Part shown: in pieces, positions 17,415 through 26,675 of the stretch | Numbering within the stretch: position 1 is the first letter of the stretch | Layout: every line of letters begins with the position of its first letter | NCBI RefSeq assembly: GCF_001544475.1 | Contig: NZ_FCNW02000005.1 | Span: 124,001 to 188,000, forward strand | Origin: Caballeronia humi | GTDB lineage: Bacteria; Pseudomonadota; Gammaproteobacteria; Burkholderiales; Burkholderiaceae | Direction: 5' to 3' | DNA length: 64,000 nt | Notes under the pieces: model-generated | The model's database searches: none | What the model saw: the letters and a program-made list of their open reading frames with translations, nothing else | What the model was told of the DNA's origin: nothing | Translations under genes and position numbers: made by a program

Positions 17415-19682
17415 ATGGCCAAGGCAAATCGACCTTCCGTCGAGCCATTCGCCGGCTCGCTCGATCATCTGCTCGCGGAGCTGGAGCGGATCGATCTGCT
17501 GATCCGTTCGCGGGTCGCCGCATTCCGGGCCTGCCAGCCCGGTGACGAGCAGTTTCGCGGGCTCTATGTCTCCGAGCAGCAGGTCGATGCGCTGCTCGCC
17601 GCGCCGCTCGGCAAGCCGGCATGGCTCGGCACCGATGCCACCGACGCCGCCGATGCCAAAGCGCGCGCTTCGCTCGACACGCGCCTCGCCGAACTCGCGC
17701 GCCGCAATGCCGAGCGCAAGCGGCTGGCGCTGGAAGCGGGCACCGGTCTGCGGCTCGAACGGCTGCGAAACCTTTTCGGACTGGACGAGACCGACGTCGA
17801 TGTCCTGCTCGTCTGCCTCGCGGTCGAACTGGACACGCGCTACGAGAAGCTCTATGCATACCTGCAGGACGACGTGACGCGCACGCGTCCGAGCATCGAT
17901 CTCGTGCTCACGCTGCTCGTGCCGGAGCCGATGCAGCGCATCGCCGAACGCGAGCGCTTCGCAGCGGGCGCCCCGTTGCGCGCGGTCCATCTGCTCGAAC
18001 TGTTCGACGATCCCGCGCGCGTCTCGCCGCCGTTCATCGGCAAGGCGCTTAAGGCGGACGCGCGGATCGTCGCGTTCCTGCTCGGCTCCGACCGGCTGGA
18101 CGCGCGGGTCGCGCCGTACGTGGAACTGCACGACGGCGGCCCGAACCTCGGCGCGCTTCTGCTCGACGACGACACGAAGCGGGGCCTGCTCGGCCTTCTG
18201 CGCAATGCCGCCGGTGCGGACCGCAAGGATGCGAGCACCGGCGACGCCGCAAACGACATGCGTTTCGTGATGCATCTGCAGGGGCCGCACGGCTCGGGCC
18301 GGCGCGCCGTCGCGGGCGCGCTGTGTCATGAACGCCACCAGCCGCTTCTCGCCGTCGATCTCGAACGGCTCGTAGCCGATGGCGGAACGGGGCTCGCCTC
18401 CTCGCCGCAATTCGAACTCATCGATCGCGAAGCGCGGCTCGCCGGCGCGGCGCTCTACTGGAACGGCTTCGACACTCTGCTCGCCGCGGGGCGCGAGAGC
18501 GAACTCGGCGCGTGCCTGCGGGTTGTGTCCGGCGCGCGCGGGCCGTCGTTTCTCGCTGGCGAGCTGCCGTGGTTCGAAAGCGGCGCACTCGGCGACGCGC
18601 GCTTCATCGACGTCCGCCTGCAACGGCCTTCCGTGCCGACGCGCATCGAGCTTTGGCAGAAGGCCGCGGCCGCGCAGAAGGTGGATGCCGTGCAGCTGGA
18701 TATCGTCGGCGTTGCGACCAAGTTCAGGTTCACGCCCGGTCAGATCGCCGAGTCGATGCATACGGCCGCGAGTCTCGCGGCGTGGCGCGATCCGGAACAC
18801 GCGCGGATCGCGTCGCAGGACCTGTACGATGCATGCCGCGCGCATTCGAATCGCACGCTCTCGACGCTCGCGCAGAAAATCACGCCACGCTTCAATTGGA
18901 ACGACATCGTCCTTCCGGCGGACCGCCTCCAGCAGTTGCGCGAGATCTGCAATCACATCAAGTACCGCAACCAGGTCTTCAATCAATGGGGCTTCGACGC
19001 GAAGCTGGCGTCGAGCAAGGGACTGTCGTTCCTGTTCGCGGGGCCGTCGGGCACCGGCAAGACGATGGCCGCGGGAATCATCGCGGCCGAACTCGGCCTC
19101 GACCTGTACAAGATCGACTTGTCGCTCGTGATCAGCAAGTTCATCGGCGAGACGGAGAAAAATCTCGGCAAGATTTTTGACGAAGCGGAGACCGCGAATT
19201 CGATCCTCTTTTTCGACGAAGCCGATTCGTTGTTCGGCAAGCGCAGCGAGGTCAAGGACTCGCACGACCGCTACGCGAATATCGAGGTGGGGTATTTGCT
19301 GCAGCGTATCGAGGAATACGAAGGCATCGCGATCCTCGCTACCAACTTTCGCAGGAACATGGACGAAGCGTTCGTCAGGCGCCTGCAATTCACCGTCGAT
19401 TTTCCGCTGCCGGGCGAGGATGACCGGTTTCGCATGTGGAGCGGCATCCTGCCTCAGGACGCGCCGCGCGATCCCGCGCTCGATCTCGCGCTGATGGCGA
19501 AGCGATACACGCTCACGGGCGGAAACATCCGCAACGTGGCCCTCGCGGCCGCGTTCCTCGCAGCCGACGACGGCGACATGATCCGCATGACGCACCTCAT
19601 CGCCGCGACGCAGCGCGAGTATCAGAAGATGGGCAAGCTCGTCGGCGATCGCGACTTCGAGCACACGCCCGCGTCGTCTTGA
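17415..19682 (+). CDS. AAA+ ATPase of the eCIS (Afp15/Pvc15-like)
   Basis: The 755-residue protein has a Walker A motif GPSGTGKT at residues 543-550, Walker B ILFFDE at 597-602, a downstream DSHDRYANIEVGYLLQRIEE segment, and a sensor-1 ATNFRRNMDEAF. The N-terminal half is the long helical region typical of the Afp15 family (LFGLDETDVDVLLVCLAVEL). Afp15 homologues are proposed to help assemble the particle or load cargo. It lies 13 bases after the previous gene and ends the plus-strand eCIS run. A perfect inverted repeat lies just downstream of the stop. Confidence 0.93.
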   Translation: MAKANRPSVEPFAGSLDHLLAELERIDLLIRSRVAAFRACQPGDEQFRGLYVSEQQVDALLAAPLGKPAWLGTDATDAADAKARASLDTRLAELARRNAERKRLALEAGTGLRLERLRNLFGLDETDVDVLLVCLAVELDTRYEKLYAYLQDDVTRTRPSIDLVLTLLVPEPMQRIAERERFAAGAPLRAVHLLELFDDPARVSPPFIGKALKADARIVAFLLGSDRLDARVAPYVELHDGGPNLGALLLDDDTKRGLLGLLRNAAGADRKDASTGDAANDMRFVMHLQGPHGSGRRAVAGALCHERHQPLLAVDLERLVADGGTGLASSPQFELIDREARLAGAALYWNGFDTLLAAGRESELGACLRVVSGARGPSFLAGELPWFESGALGDARFIDVRLQRPSVPTRIELWQKAAAAQKVDAVQLDIVGVATKFRFTPGQIAESMHTAASLAAWRDPEHARIASQDLYDACRAHSNRTLSTLAQKITPRFNWNDIVLPADRLQQLREICNHIKYRNQVFNQWGFDAKLASSKGLSFLFAGPSGTGKTMAAGIIAAELGLDLYKIDLSLVISKFIGETEKNLGKIFDEAETANSILFFDEADSLFGKRSEVKDSHDRYANIEVGYLLQRIEEYEGIAILATNFRRNMDEAFVRRLQFTVDFPLPGEDDRFRMWSGILPQDAPRDPALDLALMAKRYTLTGGNIRNVALAAAFLAADDGDMIRMTHLIAATQREYQKMGKLVGDRDFEHTPASS

Positions 19683-19724
19683 ACGCCGTTCGGCCGGTAA
19701 TGCGGTTATGTCCTGAACGGCGTT
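19682..19724. terminator. Inverted repeat between convergent genes (possible terminator)
   Basis: AACGCCGTTC (19682-19691) and GAACGGCGTT (19715-19724) form a perfect 10-bp stem with a 23-base loop. It lies between the ends of the AAA+ ATPase gene (+) and the GH19 gene (-). There is no real T-tract, so termination is only likely, not certain. Confidence 0.45.
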
Positions 19725-19736
19725 TCTGAATTGCGT

Positions 19737-20408
19737 TCAGACGACGGTGCTGCCGCCAGCGACATCCGCGCCGAGAGCGTTGCTCGCCAGCTCGAACGCG
19801 TTGTCCCGGCCTTGCTCGCCTTCGTGCGCCGGATTGATCTTCGCCGTGATCTGATGGAAGGCACCGGTGTCCGCCAGCTCGTTGCAGCCGTGCGACTGCC
19901 AGAACCAGGCGGCGACCAGCGCGGCAGTGCTGGCGTCGTTGCGCACGCTGTCCGGGTTCGACACGAGGTCTTTGCCGATCGCCCGGCCGGCGGCGTCGAA
20001 GTTGCTTTTGAAGGTCAACTGGATGAGGCCCGAACCGCGGTATCGCCAGCCATCGCCGCATGCCGCCGGACCATTGCCGCATTTGTTCTGATAGACGAGG
20101 TTCGCGATCTTTTCCTGCCGGTCCGGTGGCACGCAGGTCTCGCCCGGCTGACGGCCGAGCGCATTGCATTGCTGCTGCGTCAGCGACGAGAACACGGCGT
20201 CGAGCCGGGCGGCCGCATAGTTGAATCTTTCGGCGACGGGCGGCAGCGGGAAGCCGCCGCTCTCGTAAGCGAGTTGCGCAAGAAAGGCTGCCTGGCGTGC
20301 GGGCGTGTTGATCTGAAACCGGTCCATAGCAGCGGACAGAGGGCCGAGCCAGAATGCCGCGCTCGCTTGCTGCGCACCGGTTGCCGCCATGAACGTTGTC
20401 TGGTCCAT
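19737..20408 (-). CDS. GH19 chitinase/lysozyme-like glycoside hydrolase
   Basis: Start ATG at 20408, with CGGAGAACTCAC as ribosome-binding site, gives 223 residues. GH19 signatures are AAFLAQLAYESGGF with catalytic Glu49, FNYAAARLDAVF, and WRYRGSGLIQLTFKSNF. Family GH19 in bacteria includes chitinases and peptidoglycan-degrading endolysins. There is no signal peptide, so export would need lysis, a holin or the eCIS itself. It lies at the end of the eCIS run on the opposite strand, near a DUF4157 protein, which suggests a cargo effector or a lysis factor for particle release. Neither role is shown by the sequence. Confidence 0.88.
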   Translation of the reverse strand: MDQTTFMAATGAQQASAAFWLGPLSAAMDRFQINTPARQAAFLAQLAYESGGFPLPPVAERFNYAAARLDAVFSSLTQQQCNALGRQPGETCVPPDRQEKIANLVYQNKCGNGPAACGDGWRYRGSGLIQLTFKSNFDAAGRAIGKDLVSNPDSVRNDASTAALVAAWFWQSHGCNELADTGAFHQITAKINPAHEGEQGRDNAFELASNALGADVAGGSTVV

Positions 20409-20710
20409 GTGAGTTCTCCGCGTCGAATATCGTCGGGGACAGGCCGCCCGGCAGATGGATCGAGCCGTTCCCGGAAATGGAATGCCGCCGGAAATGTCGT
20501 AAGGATGAAGCTGTTTTGATGGGCGGGGTGTCGGGGCTGGCATGACGGCGCGGGATTGCCGCGTGCCGGCCTGTTAAGGTTTTAGCACGTAACAGCCGGC
20601 AATTTCGGTTCGGATGCCGACGTATGAGCGGCTCGCCACACTGGACGGCGGAACCCGCCAAGTAAATGTCATCGCGCTTTCACATGCACTGCAAATGCTT
20701 GCTGGGCGCC
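20409..20710. other. Intergenic spacer upstream of the GH19 gene
   Basis: About 300 bases between the GH19 start and the end of the membrane-protein gene. No convincing open frame or RNA was seen. It probably holds the GH19 promoter, but no clear -35/-10 pair was identified. Confidence 0.4.
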
Positions 20711-21241
20711 CTAGTGACGCAGCATCACGACGGCCCACGTGAGCACGATCGAACTCAGGATAAGCAGCGCATATTTCACCCAGAAGCTGTACTGATAGCG
20801 CCATTTCGTGGGCTGGTTCTCGTCGATGTCGACCCTGACGAGCCGGTGTCCGGTCGTCGCTTTCCTGACGACATGCTCGAGAATCGGAATCTCGGAACGG
20901 GCAATCGATTTGACCGTCTCGATGTCGAATACCTTCTTGCCGGCCATACCCGTGAAGAGCGGGATCAGCTTCTTTTCGGTCAGTTCGCTCACCAGGCTGA
21001 GCGAGAGTAAAAATGAAACGATCACCGCGAGTTGTATGTTCGGCAACGCCGCGTGCAGGCCATCGCCGATAAAGCGAAACAAGCGTTCCAGTATTGGCGC
21101 CACGAACGCATCCATGAACAGGAAAAGCGGAACGACGACAATCGCGGCACAGCAGAAGCACACTCGGGCATAGAGAGTCATGGTGGCGATCTTTTCCCTG
21201 GCTTCCTTGTAGATCAGGTCGGTGACTTCGGCGGTGATCAT
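20711..21241 (-). CDS. Small membrane protein of unknown function
   Basis: This 176-residue protein begins after AAGAGGAACCGCA (a good ribosome-binding site). Three hydrophobic segments are visible: near residues 25-48 (VCFCCAAIVVVPLFLFMDAF), 68-88 (IQLAVIVSFLLSLSLV) and 155-175 (YALLILSSIVLTWAVVML). A soluble loop of about 65 residues lies between the second and third. I do not recognise a family. It sits between the DUF4157 gene and the GH19 gene on the same strand, so a holin-like or membrane-anchoring role in release is conceivable but speculative. Confidence 0.65.
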   Translation of the reverse strand: MITAEVTDLIYKEAREKIATMTLYARVCFCCAAIVVVPLFLFMDAFVAPILERLFRFIGDGLHAALPNIQLAVIVSFLLSLSLVSELTEKKLIPLFTGMAGKKVFDIETVKSIARSEIPILEHVVRKATTGHRLVRVDIDENQPTKWRYQYSFWVKYALLILSSIVLTWAVVMLRH

Positions 21242-21302
21242 TGCGGTTCCTCTTAGGCGACAGCATCAATGCCGATTGCCGATTGGCCGGTGCGGCTTTC
21301 TT

Positions 21303-22079
21303 CTACTCGTCGGCGTGGGTGTGCTCGGCCCGCTTCGTTCGCAGGACTGGGCTGCTTCCCTGCTGCACCGTGTGCGCAACTTCATGCGCAAGGAGATGCT
21401 GACCCTGCGGACTGTGAGGGTCGTATTGCCCCTGATTGAAGTGGATATCACCTCCCGTGGTGTACGCACGCGCGCTGATCGCCTTCGCCGCCTCGACCGA
21501 TTGCGACCCCGTGTGAATGCGCACGCCGGTGAGATCCGCGTTGAGTGCATCGCCGAACTTCCGTTGCAGCGTGACCGGCAAAGGTTGTCCAGCCGACTTC
21601 GACGCAGCATGCACGGCATGCTCCGCATCGGGATGAAGGCCCGCGTCGCTCGCGTCCTGCGACGAGCGGTCGATGCTTCGCCGATGTTCATCGTCCGGCA
21701 CGGATTGCGCTGTGATTGACGGATCGACGGCACGCTGTGGGGTCGCTTCAGGCATGGTCATCACACGATCGGCGAAGTGTTCCGCCTCCTGTTCGCTGGC
21801 GTCCGCCGGGTGGCTGACGTCGAGCTTGGCCTGGATCATGCCCTGGACATGGCGGTTGCCGACCGTGCGCTGCATTTGCAGCAGCGTCTGCGCAGGATCG
21901 CGCCAGACTTTCGATGGCGATCTCGCGACTTGATTGCAGAGCGCACAGCGATGCGCGACTACGGGTGTAGCCGCCATCGCCTTTTCCTTGTCTTTGTCCT
22001 CTTCCCGCATCTCCGGCTGGCGCGACACGCGTGTGCCCGAGCTGTCAATGTCCGTTGCATATTCGCGTTGGTACGTCAC
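21303..22079 (-). CDS. DUF4157 metallopeptidase-like protein (eCIS-associated)
   Basis: This 258-residue protein has the DUF4157 core: DASEQEAEHFADRVM, FGDALNADLTGVRIHTGSQS, then ARAYTTGGDIHF and a zinc-binding HEVAH motif near residues 232-236. Upstream lies LLQMQRTVGNRHVQGMI, a motif common near the N-terminus of eCIS-associated toxins and DUF4157 proteins, and a CALC pair. DUF4157 proteins are strongly associated with eCIS loci as cargo or processing peptidases. There is no separate toxin domain after the core, so the peptidase-like domain itself would be the active part. It lies 2.4 kb beyond the eCIS run on the opposite strand. Confidence 0.88.
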   Translation of the reverse strand: MTYQREYATDIDSSGTRVSRQPEMREEDKDKEKAMAATPVVAHRCALCNQVARSPSKVWRDPAQTLLQMQRTVGNRHVQGMIQAKLDVSHPADASEQEAEHFADRVMTMPEATPQRAVDPSITAQSVPDDEHRRSIDRSSQDASDAGLHPDAEHAVHAASKSAGQPLPVTLQRKFGDALNADLTGVRIHTGSQSVEAAKAISARAYTTGGDIHFNQGQYDPHSPQGQHLLAHEVAHTVQQGSSPVLRTKRAEHTHADE

Positions 22080-22678
22080 GATGGACCTCCGTCAAACGCC
22101 AGACTTCTGCGGGCCCGCGCGGGCTGCTCAAAGCGCTCGCGCAACGCGAAGCGCCGGTGCGCCACGCGAGCGCCTGACGATTCAAGCAAAGGTCACGGCG
22201 AACGCCTTGTCAAGCTCATCGACGCCGGTTTGACCGAATAGGCTGGACGTATGGCGCGATTGCTCAAGCAACGCGAGCGGGGGTTTTGCAAACAGCGAAA
22301 AAACCTCCGCCAGATTGAAAGCATTCCTGATGCATTGGGTACCGGATCAAACATCGAGTGCGGTTTCGATTTGGCGTGCGAAGTCGATGACTTGGCGGAC
22401 TGATCGCAGTCGCGCGCCGGAGAATGCATGGCATGCACGTCGATGCTCGTAGATGGCAACGTCGGGATGGAGGCGATCGACGTTGAGCGTAGCGCCTTTA
22501 CGTCGAAGTGCGGATCGTATTAGAGCCGCGCACCGCCCCCTGACCGCTAGTCACTGCTGCAAGTGTTTACATGGAGTCGAAGTGGTCGATCAATGCGATG
22601 CCGAATGCACGGGTCAACGCATCGAGAAGGGTCGGCATGCGAATCATCCGCACGGCCACGACTAAACGGTAAAAGCAC
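22080..22678. other. Divergent intergenic region between DUF4157 and CHAT genes
   Basis: About 600 bases between divergent genes, so it should hold promoters for both. No clear promoter pair was identified. A possible gene remnant on the minus strand is listed separately. The CHAT start has no strong ribosome-binding site. Confidence 0.4.
22347..22550 (-). pseudogene. Possible start-less coding remnant
   Basis: An open minus-strand frame of about 67 codons ends at TGA (22347-22349) and reads ...LHPDVAIYEHRRACHAFSGA, then RQVIDFARQIETALDV. Third codon positions are GC-rich and the peptide looks protein-like, but no start codon exists in frame. I cannot assign a family. It may be a decayed gene end or chance. 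Confidence 0.25.
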
Positions 22679-25600
22679 ATGACGCGGATTCGGGCCAATC
22701 ACAGCGTGGCCATCGGTCTCTCCATGTTTCTGGCCGTACAGCCAAGTCCGGTCTGCGCGCAGACTCCGGCGCCGTCCCTGACGGGAGCCGCGTCCTCGCC
22801 CGCCGGCGGAGAGGCGCTTGATCTCGCCGCGCGGGCCCGTCAGCTCGCGGCGTCGAATCAGATCGAACAGGCCATCTCGCTCGGCGAACGCGCGCTCGTC
22901 ATGGCACGCTCGCGCTACGCTCCGCGACACGAATACGTCGCGTATATCCTCGATGATCTCGCTACCTGGAATGCCCGGCAGCGGCGCTTCGCCGAGGCGC
23001 TGCAGTTGTCCCGGCAGGCGGTGGAAACGATTCGAAGCGCGAAGGGCGCGGAGTCGAGGGACTATGCATGGCTTGTGAACAACCTTGCTTCCATCTATGC
23101 CGCGAGCGGTCAGTTTGAGCAGGCCGTGATTTACTACGAGAAGAGCGCCACCATCTTCACCAGGAACGCGGCAACCGATCCTGAACACGCGGCGCAAGTC
23201 GCGCGTAATCTCGGTGTCGCGTATCTCGAACTCGCGCGTCCCGACGATGCGGAGACTCAGTTCGCCGCAGCCCTGCGAGCGACACGCGGGCTCCGCGGTG
23301 ATCAAAGCCCGGCGACGGCACGCGCTTATCTCGATCTGGCAGGCGTACATCTCCGGCAGGAGTCGATCGTAGCCGCGCGTAACGAGGCAAGCGTCGCGCG
23401 CCGTATTTTCTCTGCGCAGCAACCCGTGGACGCCGCGAGCCTGGCGTCTGCGGACGTCACGCTCGCGCAGATCGACATTTACGATTCGAGGCTTGACAGC
23501 GCCAAGGCGCTGCTGGACCAGGCGTTGAAGACGCTCGATGCGTCCGCATCCGCGGACCCGCTCGCGCGCGCCTCGGTGCTTTACAACATCGGCTGGATCG
23601 AGATTTTGCGCCGCGAGGCGATCGAGGCTGAGCATGTCTACACGGAAGTCCTTGCCATCTACCGGCGCGCGTACGCCGATTCGCATCCGGCCGTCGCGCG
23701 AGCGCTGCATTGTCTCGCGATCGTCTATCAGGATCTCGGCCAGTTTGACGAGGCAAGACGGCTCTATGAACGCGCTATCGCGGCTTTCACGGCGAGCCTC
23801 GGCGACGCGAGCGCAGCGGCGGCTGCGACGCGCGTCGAGTACTCGCTGCTGCTCTCCGAGTCGGGCGACGCCGGCCGCGCGGCCCTGCAGGCTCGTACCG
23901 CGCTGTCGACCTACGAGCGTTTGCCCGGCCGCTGGGATGTGCGGCGCGGCTACGCCTATTCGGCGCTGGCCCGCGCCGAGCATCGCGCAGGCGATCTCGC
24001 GAACGCCGAGAAGCACTATGCGATGGCGCTCGCGCTGATCGGCACGGTGCGCGGTAGCGAGTCGTCGGATTTACCGCCCGGTCTCACCGATCTAGCGCGC
24101 ATCCATGTCGCGCAGAAGCGCTACAGCGAGGCCGGCGACGAGCTTGCACGCGCGGTCGGCATTCTTCGCAAGGACGGAGCGACGACGGCCGCCGGGCTCG
24201 CCGAAAGCCTGTCCGAGCTCGCGAACCTGCGACTCGCAGAAGGCAATCCGACCGATGCGCTTTCGATATCCCGCGAGGCGGTGCAGATCGCGCGGCAACG
24301 GCTCGATGTCGCGCAGCGTGCGCTGTCGTCATCGGCGCTCGGCGAGCAGCGGCTGGCGCGCGGGCTCTTCGAACAGTTCCTCGAAATCGGCTGGGCCAAT
24401 CATCCGGCACCCGATACCGCGCTCATGCGCGAGATGTTCGAGGTGGCGCAGCTTCCGCATCTGAGCGGCACGGCGGGGGCGGTCAGTCAGATGGCGGCGC
24501 GCTTCGCCGCCGGACAAGGGCGGCTGGCAGAGCTCGTGCGCCAGCGCCAGGATGCGGGCGAACGCTGGCAAGCGCTGGATCGTTCAATGATCGAGGAACT
24601 GGCCGGGATGCCAGGCGTCGCGTCCGGCCAGGCGCGCGCCCCGGGAAACCGTCAGGCGCTCGCCGAACTCACTCGTTCGATCGAAACCCTCGACGAGACC
24701 CTGCGACGCGATTTTCCTCGCTATGCGGAGCTGACGCATCCCCGGCCGGTCGCCGCGAGCGCGGTGCAGGCGCTGCTGAGGCCGCGCGAGGCGTTGCTCT
24801 TGCAGGTGACGTCGCCTGAAGCGTCCTATGTGTTTCTCGTCACGTCCCGCTCGCTCGATTTCACCCGCGCAAACCTGAACGCGACGCAACTCAGGCGGAC
24901 CGTCGATTCGATTCGCGCGGGCCTGAAGCTGGAGGGCGTGAGATTCATGGAGGATTTGCCCGTCTTCGATGTCGCGTCGGCGAATCTGCTGTACCGGCAG
25001 CTTCTCGCACCGTTCGGGCAACAACTAGGCCGCACGCAATATCTGGTCGCCGTGGTCGATCGTGCCATGCAGAGCGTGCCGCTCTCCGTTCTTCTCGCGA
25101 CGCCGGCCAGCGAGCCGCCCAAAATATTTTCCGATTACAGCAAGCTTGATTTCCTGAGCCGCCATCTCTCGTATTCGATCGATCCCTCGGTCAGCGCATT
25201 CACCGCGCTGCGCGCGGTCACGCTGCAATCGGGCGCGAGCAGGCCGTTCATCGGCTTCGGCGATCCGGTGCTGACCGGGGACGGCAAGCCCAGGCGCGCG
25301 GCGTTGCCCAATGCATTCGCCGGCGGAGTCGATCCTGAACTGCTGCGCACCCAACTCAAGCCGCTCCACGAAACGCGCGACGAACTGACGAGCGTCGCCC
25401 ATGCGCTCAAAGCGAGTGACCGCGACCTGTTTTTCGGCGCGGATGCGAGCAAGCCGAGGGTGATGGGCGCCGATCTCGCTTCATATCGGATCGTCCAGTT
25501 CGCCACGCACGCGCTCTCCGCGGGAAGCTTTGGACTGGCCGAGCCCGCGCTCGTGCTGACGCCGCCAAAGAAGGCGACCGCCGCCGACAACGGCCTGCTC

Positions 25601-25966
25601 GCGGCAAGCGACATCGCGACCTTGCGGCTCGACGCCGACTGGGTCGTTCTGTCGGCCTGCAATACGGCGGCGCCCGAAGGTCGCGATGGTGCGGAAGGAC
25701 TGTCGGGGCTCGCCAAGGCGTTCTTCTATGCAGGCGGCCGGGCGCTGCTCGTAAGCCACTGGACGGTCGAGTCCCGTTCGACCGCGGTCCTGATGGTCGG
25801 CACGATGCGCGCGCTGGCCGACCATCCGGAGATCGGACGGGCGGAGGCACTGCGTCGCGCGATGCTGTCGATGCTCGATGGTGAGAGCAAGCCGGCGTTC
25901 GCGCATCCCGTGTTCTGGGGCGCGTTCGTCAACGTGGGAGAGGGCGCGCAGACCGCGTCGCCTTGA
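22679..25966 (+). CDS. Secreted TPR-CHAT domain protein (caspase-like protease)
   Basis: The 1095-residue protein opens with a signal-peptide-like stretch (VAIGLSMFLAVQPSPVCAQT). Residues about 45-600 are TPR repeats (for example DYAWLVNNLASIYAASGQFE and ARALHCLAIVYQDLGQFDEA). The C-terminal CHAT domain has the catalytic pair in VQFATHAL (His944) and VVLSACNTA (Cys994), and the ending AFAHPVFWGAFVNVGEG is typical. CHAT proteases (separase/caspase clan CD) cleave partner proteins on a signal, and the TPRs usually bind the partner. The predicted periplasmic location is noteworthy. An OmpA-domain gene follows 89 bases later in the same direction, then a convergent kinase. Confidence 0.92.
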   Translation: MTRIRANHSVAIGLSMFLAVQPSPVCAQTPAPSLTGAASSPAGGEALDLAARARQLAASNQIEQAISLGERALVMARSRYAPRHEYVAYILDDLATWNARQRRFAEALQLSRQAVETIRSAKGAESRDYAWLVNNLASIYAASGQFEQAVIYYEKSATIFTRNAATDPEHAAQVARNLGVAYLELARPDDAETQFAAALRATRGLRGDQSPATARAYLDLAGVHLRQESIVAARNEASVARRIFSAQQPVDAASLASADVTLAQIDIYDSRLDSAKALLDQALKTLDASASADPLARASVLYNIGWIEILRREAIEAEHVYTEVLAIYRRAYADSHPAVARALHCLAIVYQDLGQFDEARRLYERAIAAFTASLGDASAAAAATRVEYSLLLSESGDAGRAALQARTALSTYERLPGRWDVRRGYAYSALARAEHRAGDLANAEKHYAMALALIGTVRGSESSDLPPGLTDLARIHVAQKRYSEAGDELARAVGILRKDGATTAAGLAESLSELANLRLAEGNPTDALSISREAVQIARQRLDVAQRALSSSALGEQRLARGLFEQFLEIGWANHPAPDTALMREMFEVAQLPHLSGTAGAVSQMAARFAAGQGRLAELVRQRQDAGERWQALDRSMIEELAGMPGVASGQARAPGNRQALAELTRSIETLDETLRRDFPRYAELTHPRPVAASAVQALLRPREALLLQVTSPEASYVFLVTSRSLDFTRANLNATQLRRTVDSIRAGLKLEGVRFMEDLPVFDVASANLLYRQLLAPFGQQLGRTQYLVAVVDRAMQSVPLSVLLATPASEPPKIFSDYSKLDFLSRHLSYSIDPSVSAFTALRAVTLQSGASRPFIGFGDPVLTGDGKPRRAALPNAFAGGVDPELLRTQLKPLHETRDELTSVAHALKASDRDLFFGADASKPRVMGADLASYRIVQFATHALSAGSFGLAEPALVLTPPKKATAADNGLLAASDIATLRLDADWVVLSACNTAAPEGRDGAEGLSGLAKAFFYAGGRALLVSHWTVESRSTAVLMVGTMRALADHPEIGRAEALRRAMLSMLDGESKPAFAHPVFWGAFVNVGEGAQTASP

Positions 25967-26055
25967 TGAAATGCTTCAAAAGGTCCGTGTTCCGCGCGTG
26001 GCAGCGTCCGGAAAGCGGCTTGCGTGATCAATACCGATGATGAAGAGGTGATCCG

Positions 26056-26643
26056 ATGGCTTCTGTTTCCTGTCTCATGCGCGTTGTCGTGATGGCTTGC
26101 GGCGCTTCTATCGTCCTCGCGACGGAACTCGTCTCTGCGCAAGCCGTGTTCGACGAACGCAATACGAGCGCGGATCAGCTTAGAAAAGCGCTCACGCCCG
26201 TGGCGCCGGCGACCACGCGCGGGGAGCCGATCACCGTGCGCGGCTTCGATCCTTTGACGCCCGACGCGGCGGCGCCCGTGCAGCAGGGAACGACGGGCCA
26301 CACGGGGGGCGCGTCGTTGCTGATTTCGTTCACGAGCAACTCGACGAACCTCACGCCGGCCGCGAAGGCGGCGCTCGACCAGTTGGGGAAGGCGTTGCGC
26401 TCCGAGCAACTGGCTGCGTACCGTTTCCAGGTCGAAGGGCACGCCGATCCGCGCGGCCCGTCCGATGTGAACATGCGCCTGTCTACGGAACGCGCCCAGG
26501 CAGTCGTGCAATACCTGTCGAGCGTGGGCGGCGTGGCGCCGGAGCGCCTGACGGCGGTCGGCAGGGGCTCGACGCAGCCGATGAATCGCCACAACCCGGC
26601 CGCGCCGGAAAACCGGCGCGTGACCATCATTACCGTGCAGTGA
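26056..26643 (+). CDS. OmpA-family periplasmic/outer-membrane protein
   Basis: The 195-residue protein has a signal peptide (VVVMACGASIVLATELVSAQA). The C-terminal OmpA-like peptidoglycan-binding domain spans about residues 90-195: ISFTSNSTNLTPAAKAALDQ, FQVEGHADPRGPSDVNMRLS, ERAQAVVQYL, and APENRRVTIITV. Aspartate and arginine residues that bind diaminopimelate in the family are present (HADPRG and NRRV). There is no lipobox or barrel, so it is probably periplasmic and anchored to peptidoglycan. GAAGAGGTGATCCG precedes the ATG. It is probably co-transcribed with the CHAT gene. Confidence 0.9.
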   Translation: MASVSCLMRVVVMACGASIVLATELVSAQAVFDERNTSADQLRKALTPVAPATTRGEPITVRGFDPLTPDAAAPVQQGTTGHTGGASLLISFTSNSTNLTPAAKAALDQLGKALRSEQLAAYRFQVEGHADPRGPSDVNMRLSTERAQAVVQYLSSVGGVAPERLTAVGRGSTQPMNRHNPAAPENRRVTIITVQ

Positions 26644-26675
26644 AGCGTGCAGCGCCGGGCCGCGACCGGCTCGAC

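Noticed and set aside
17151..19664. 837-codon open frame on the minus strand opposite the AAA+ ATPase gene
   Set aside because: It mirrors the high-GC codon structure of the real gene. The plus strand has Walker motifs and the minus product is Arg/Glu/Ala-rich with no family pattern.
2..19682. Ordinary contractile prophage
   Set aside because: No capsid, portal, terminase, integrase or lysogeny genes are visible, and DUF4255, DUF6760, LysM hub and Afp15-type ATPase are eCIS markers. The DNA left of the window is unseen, so this is not absolute.
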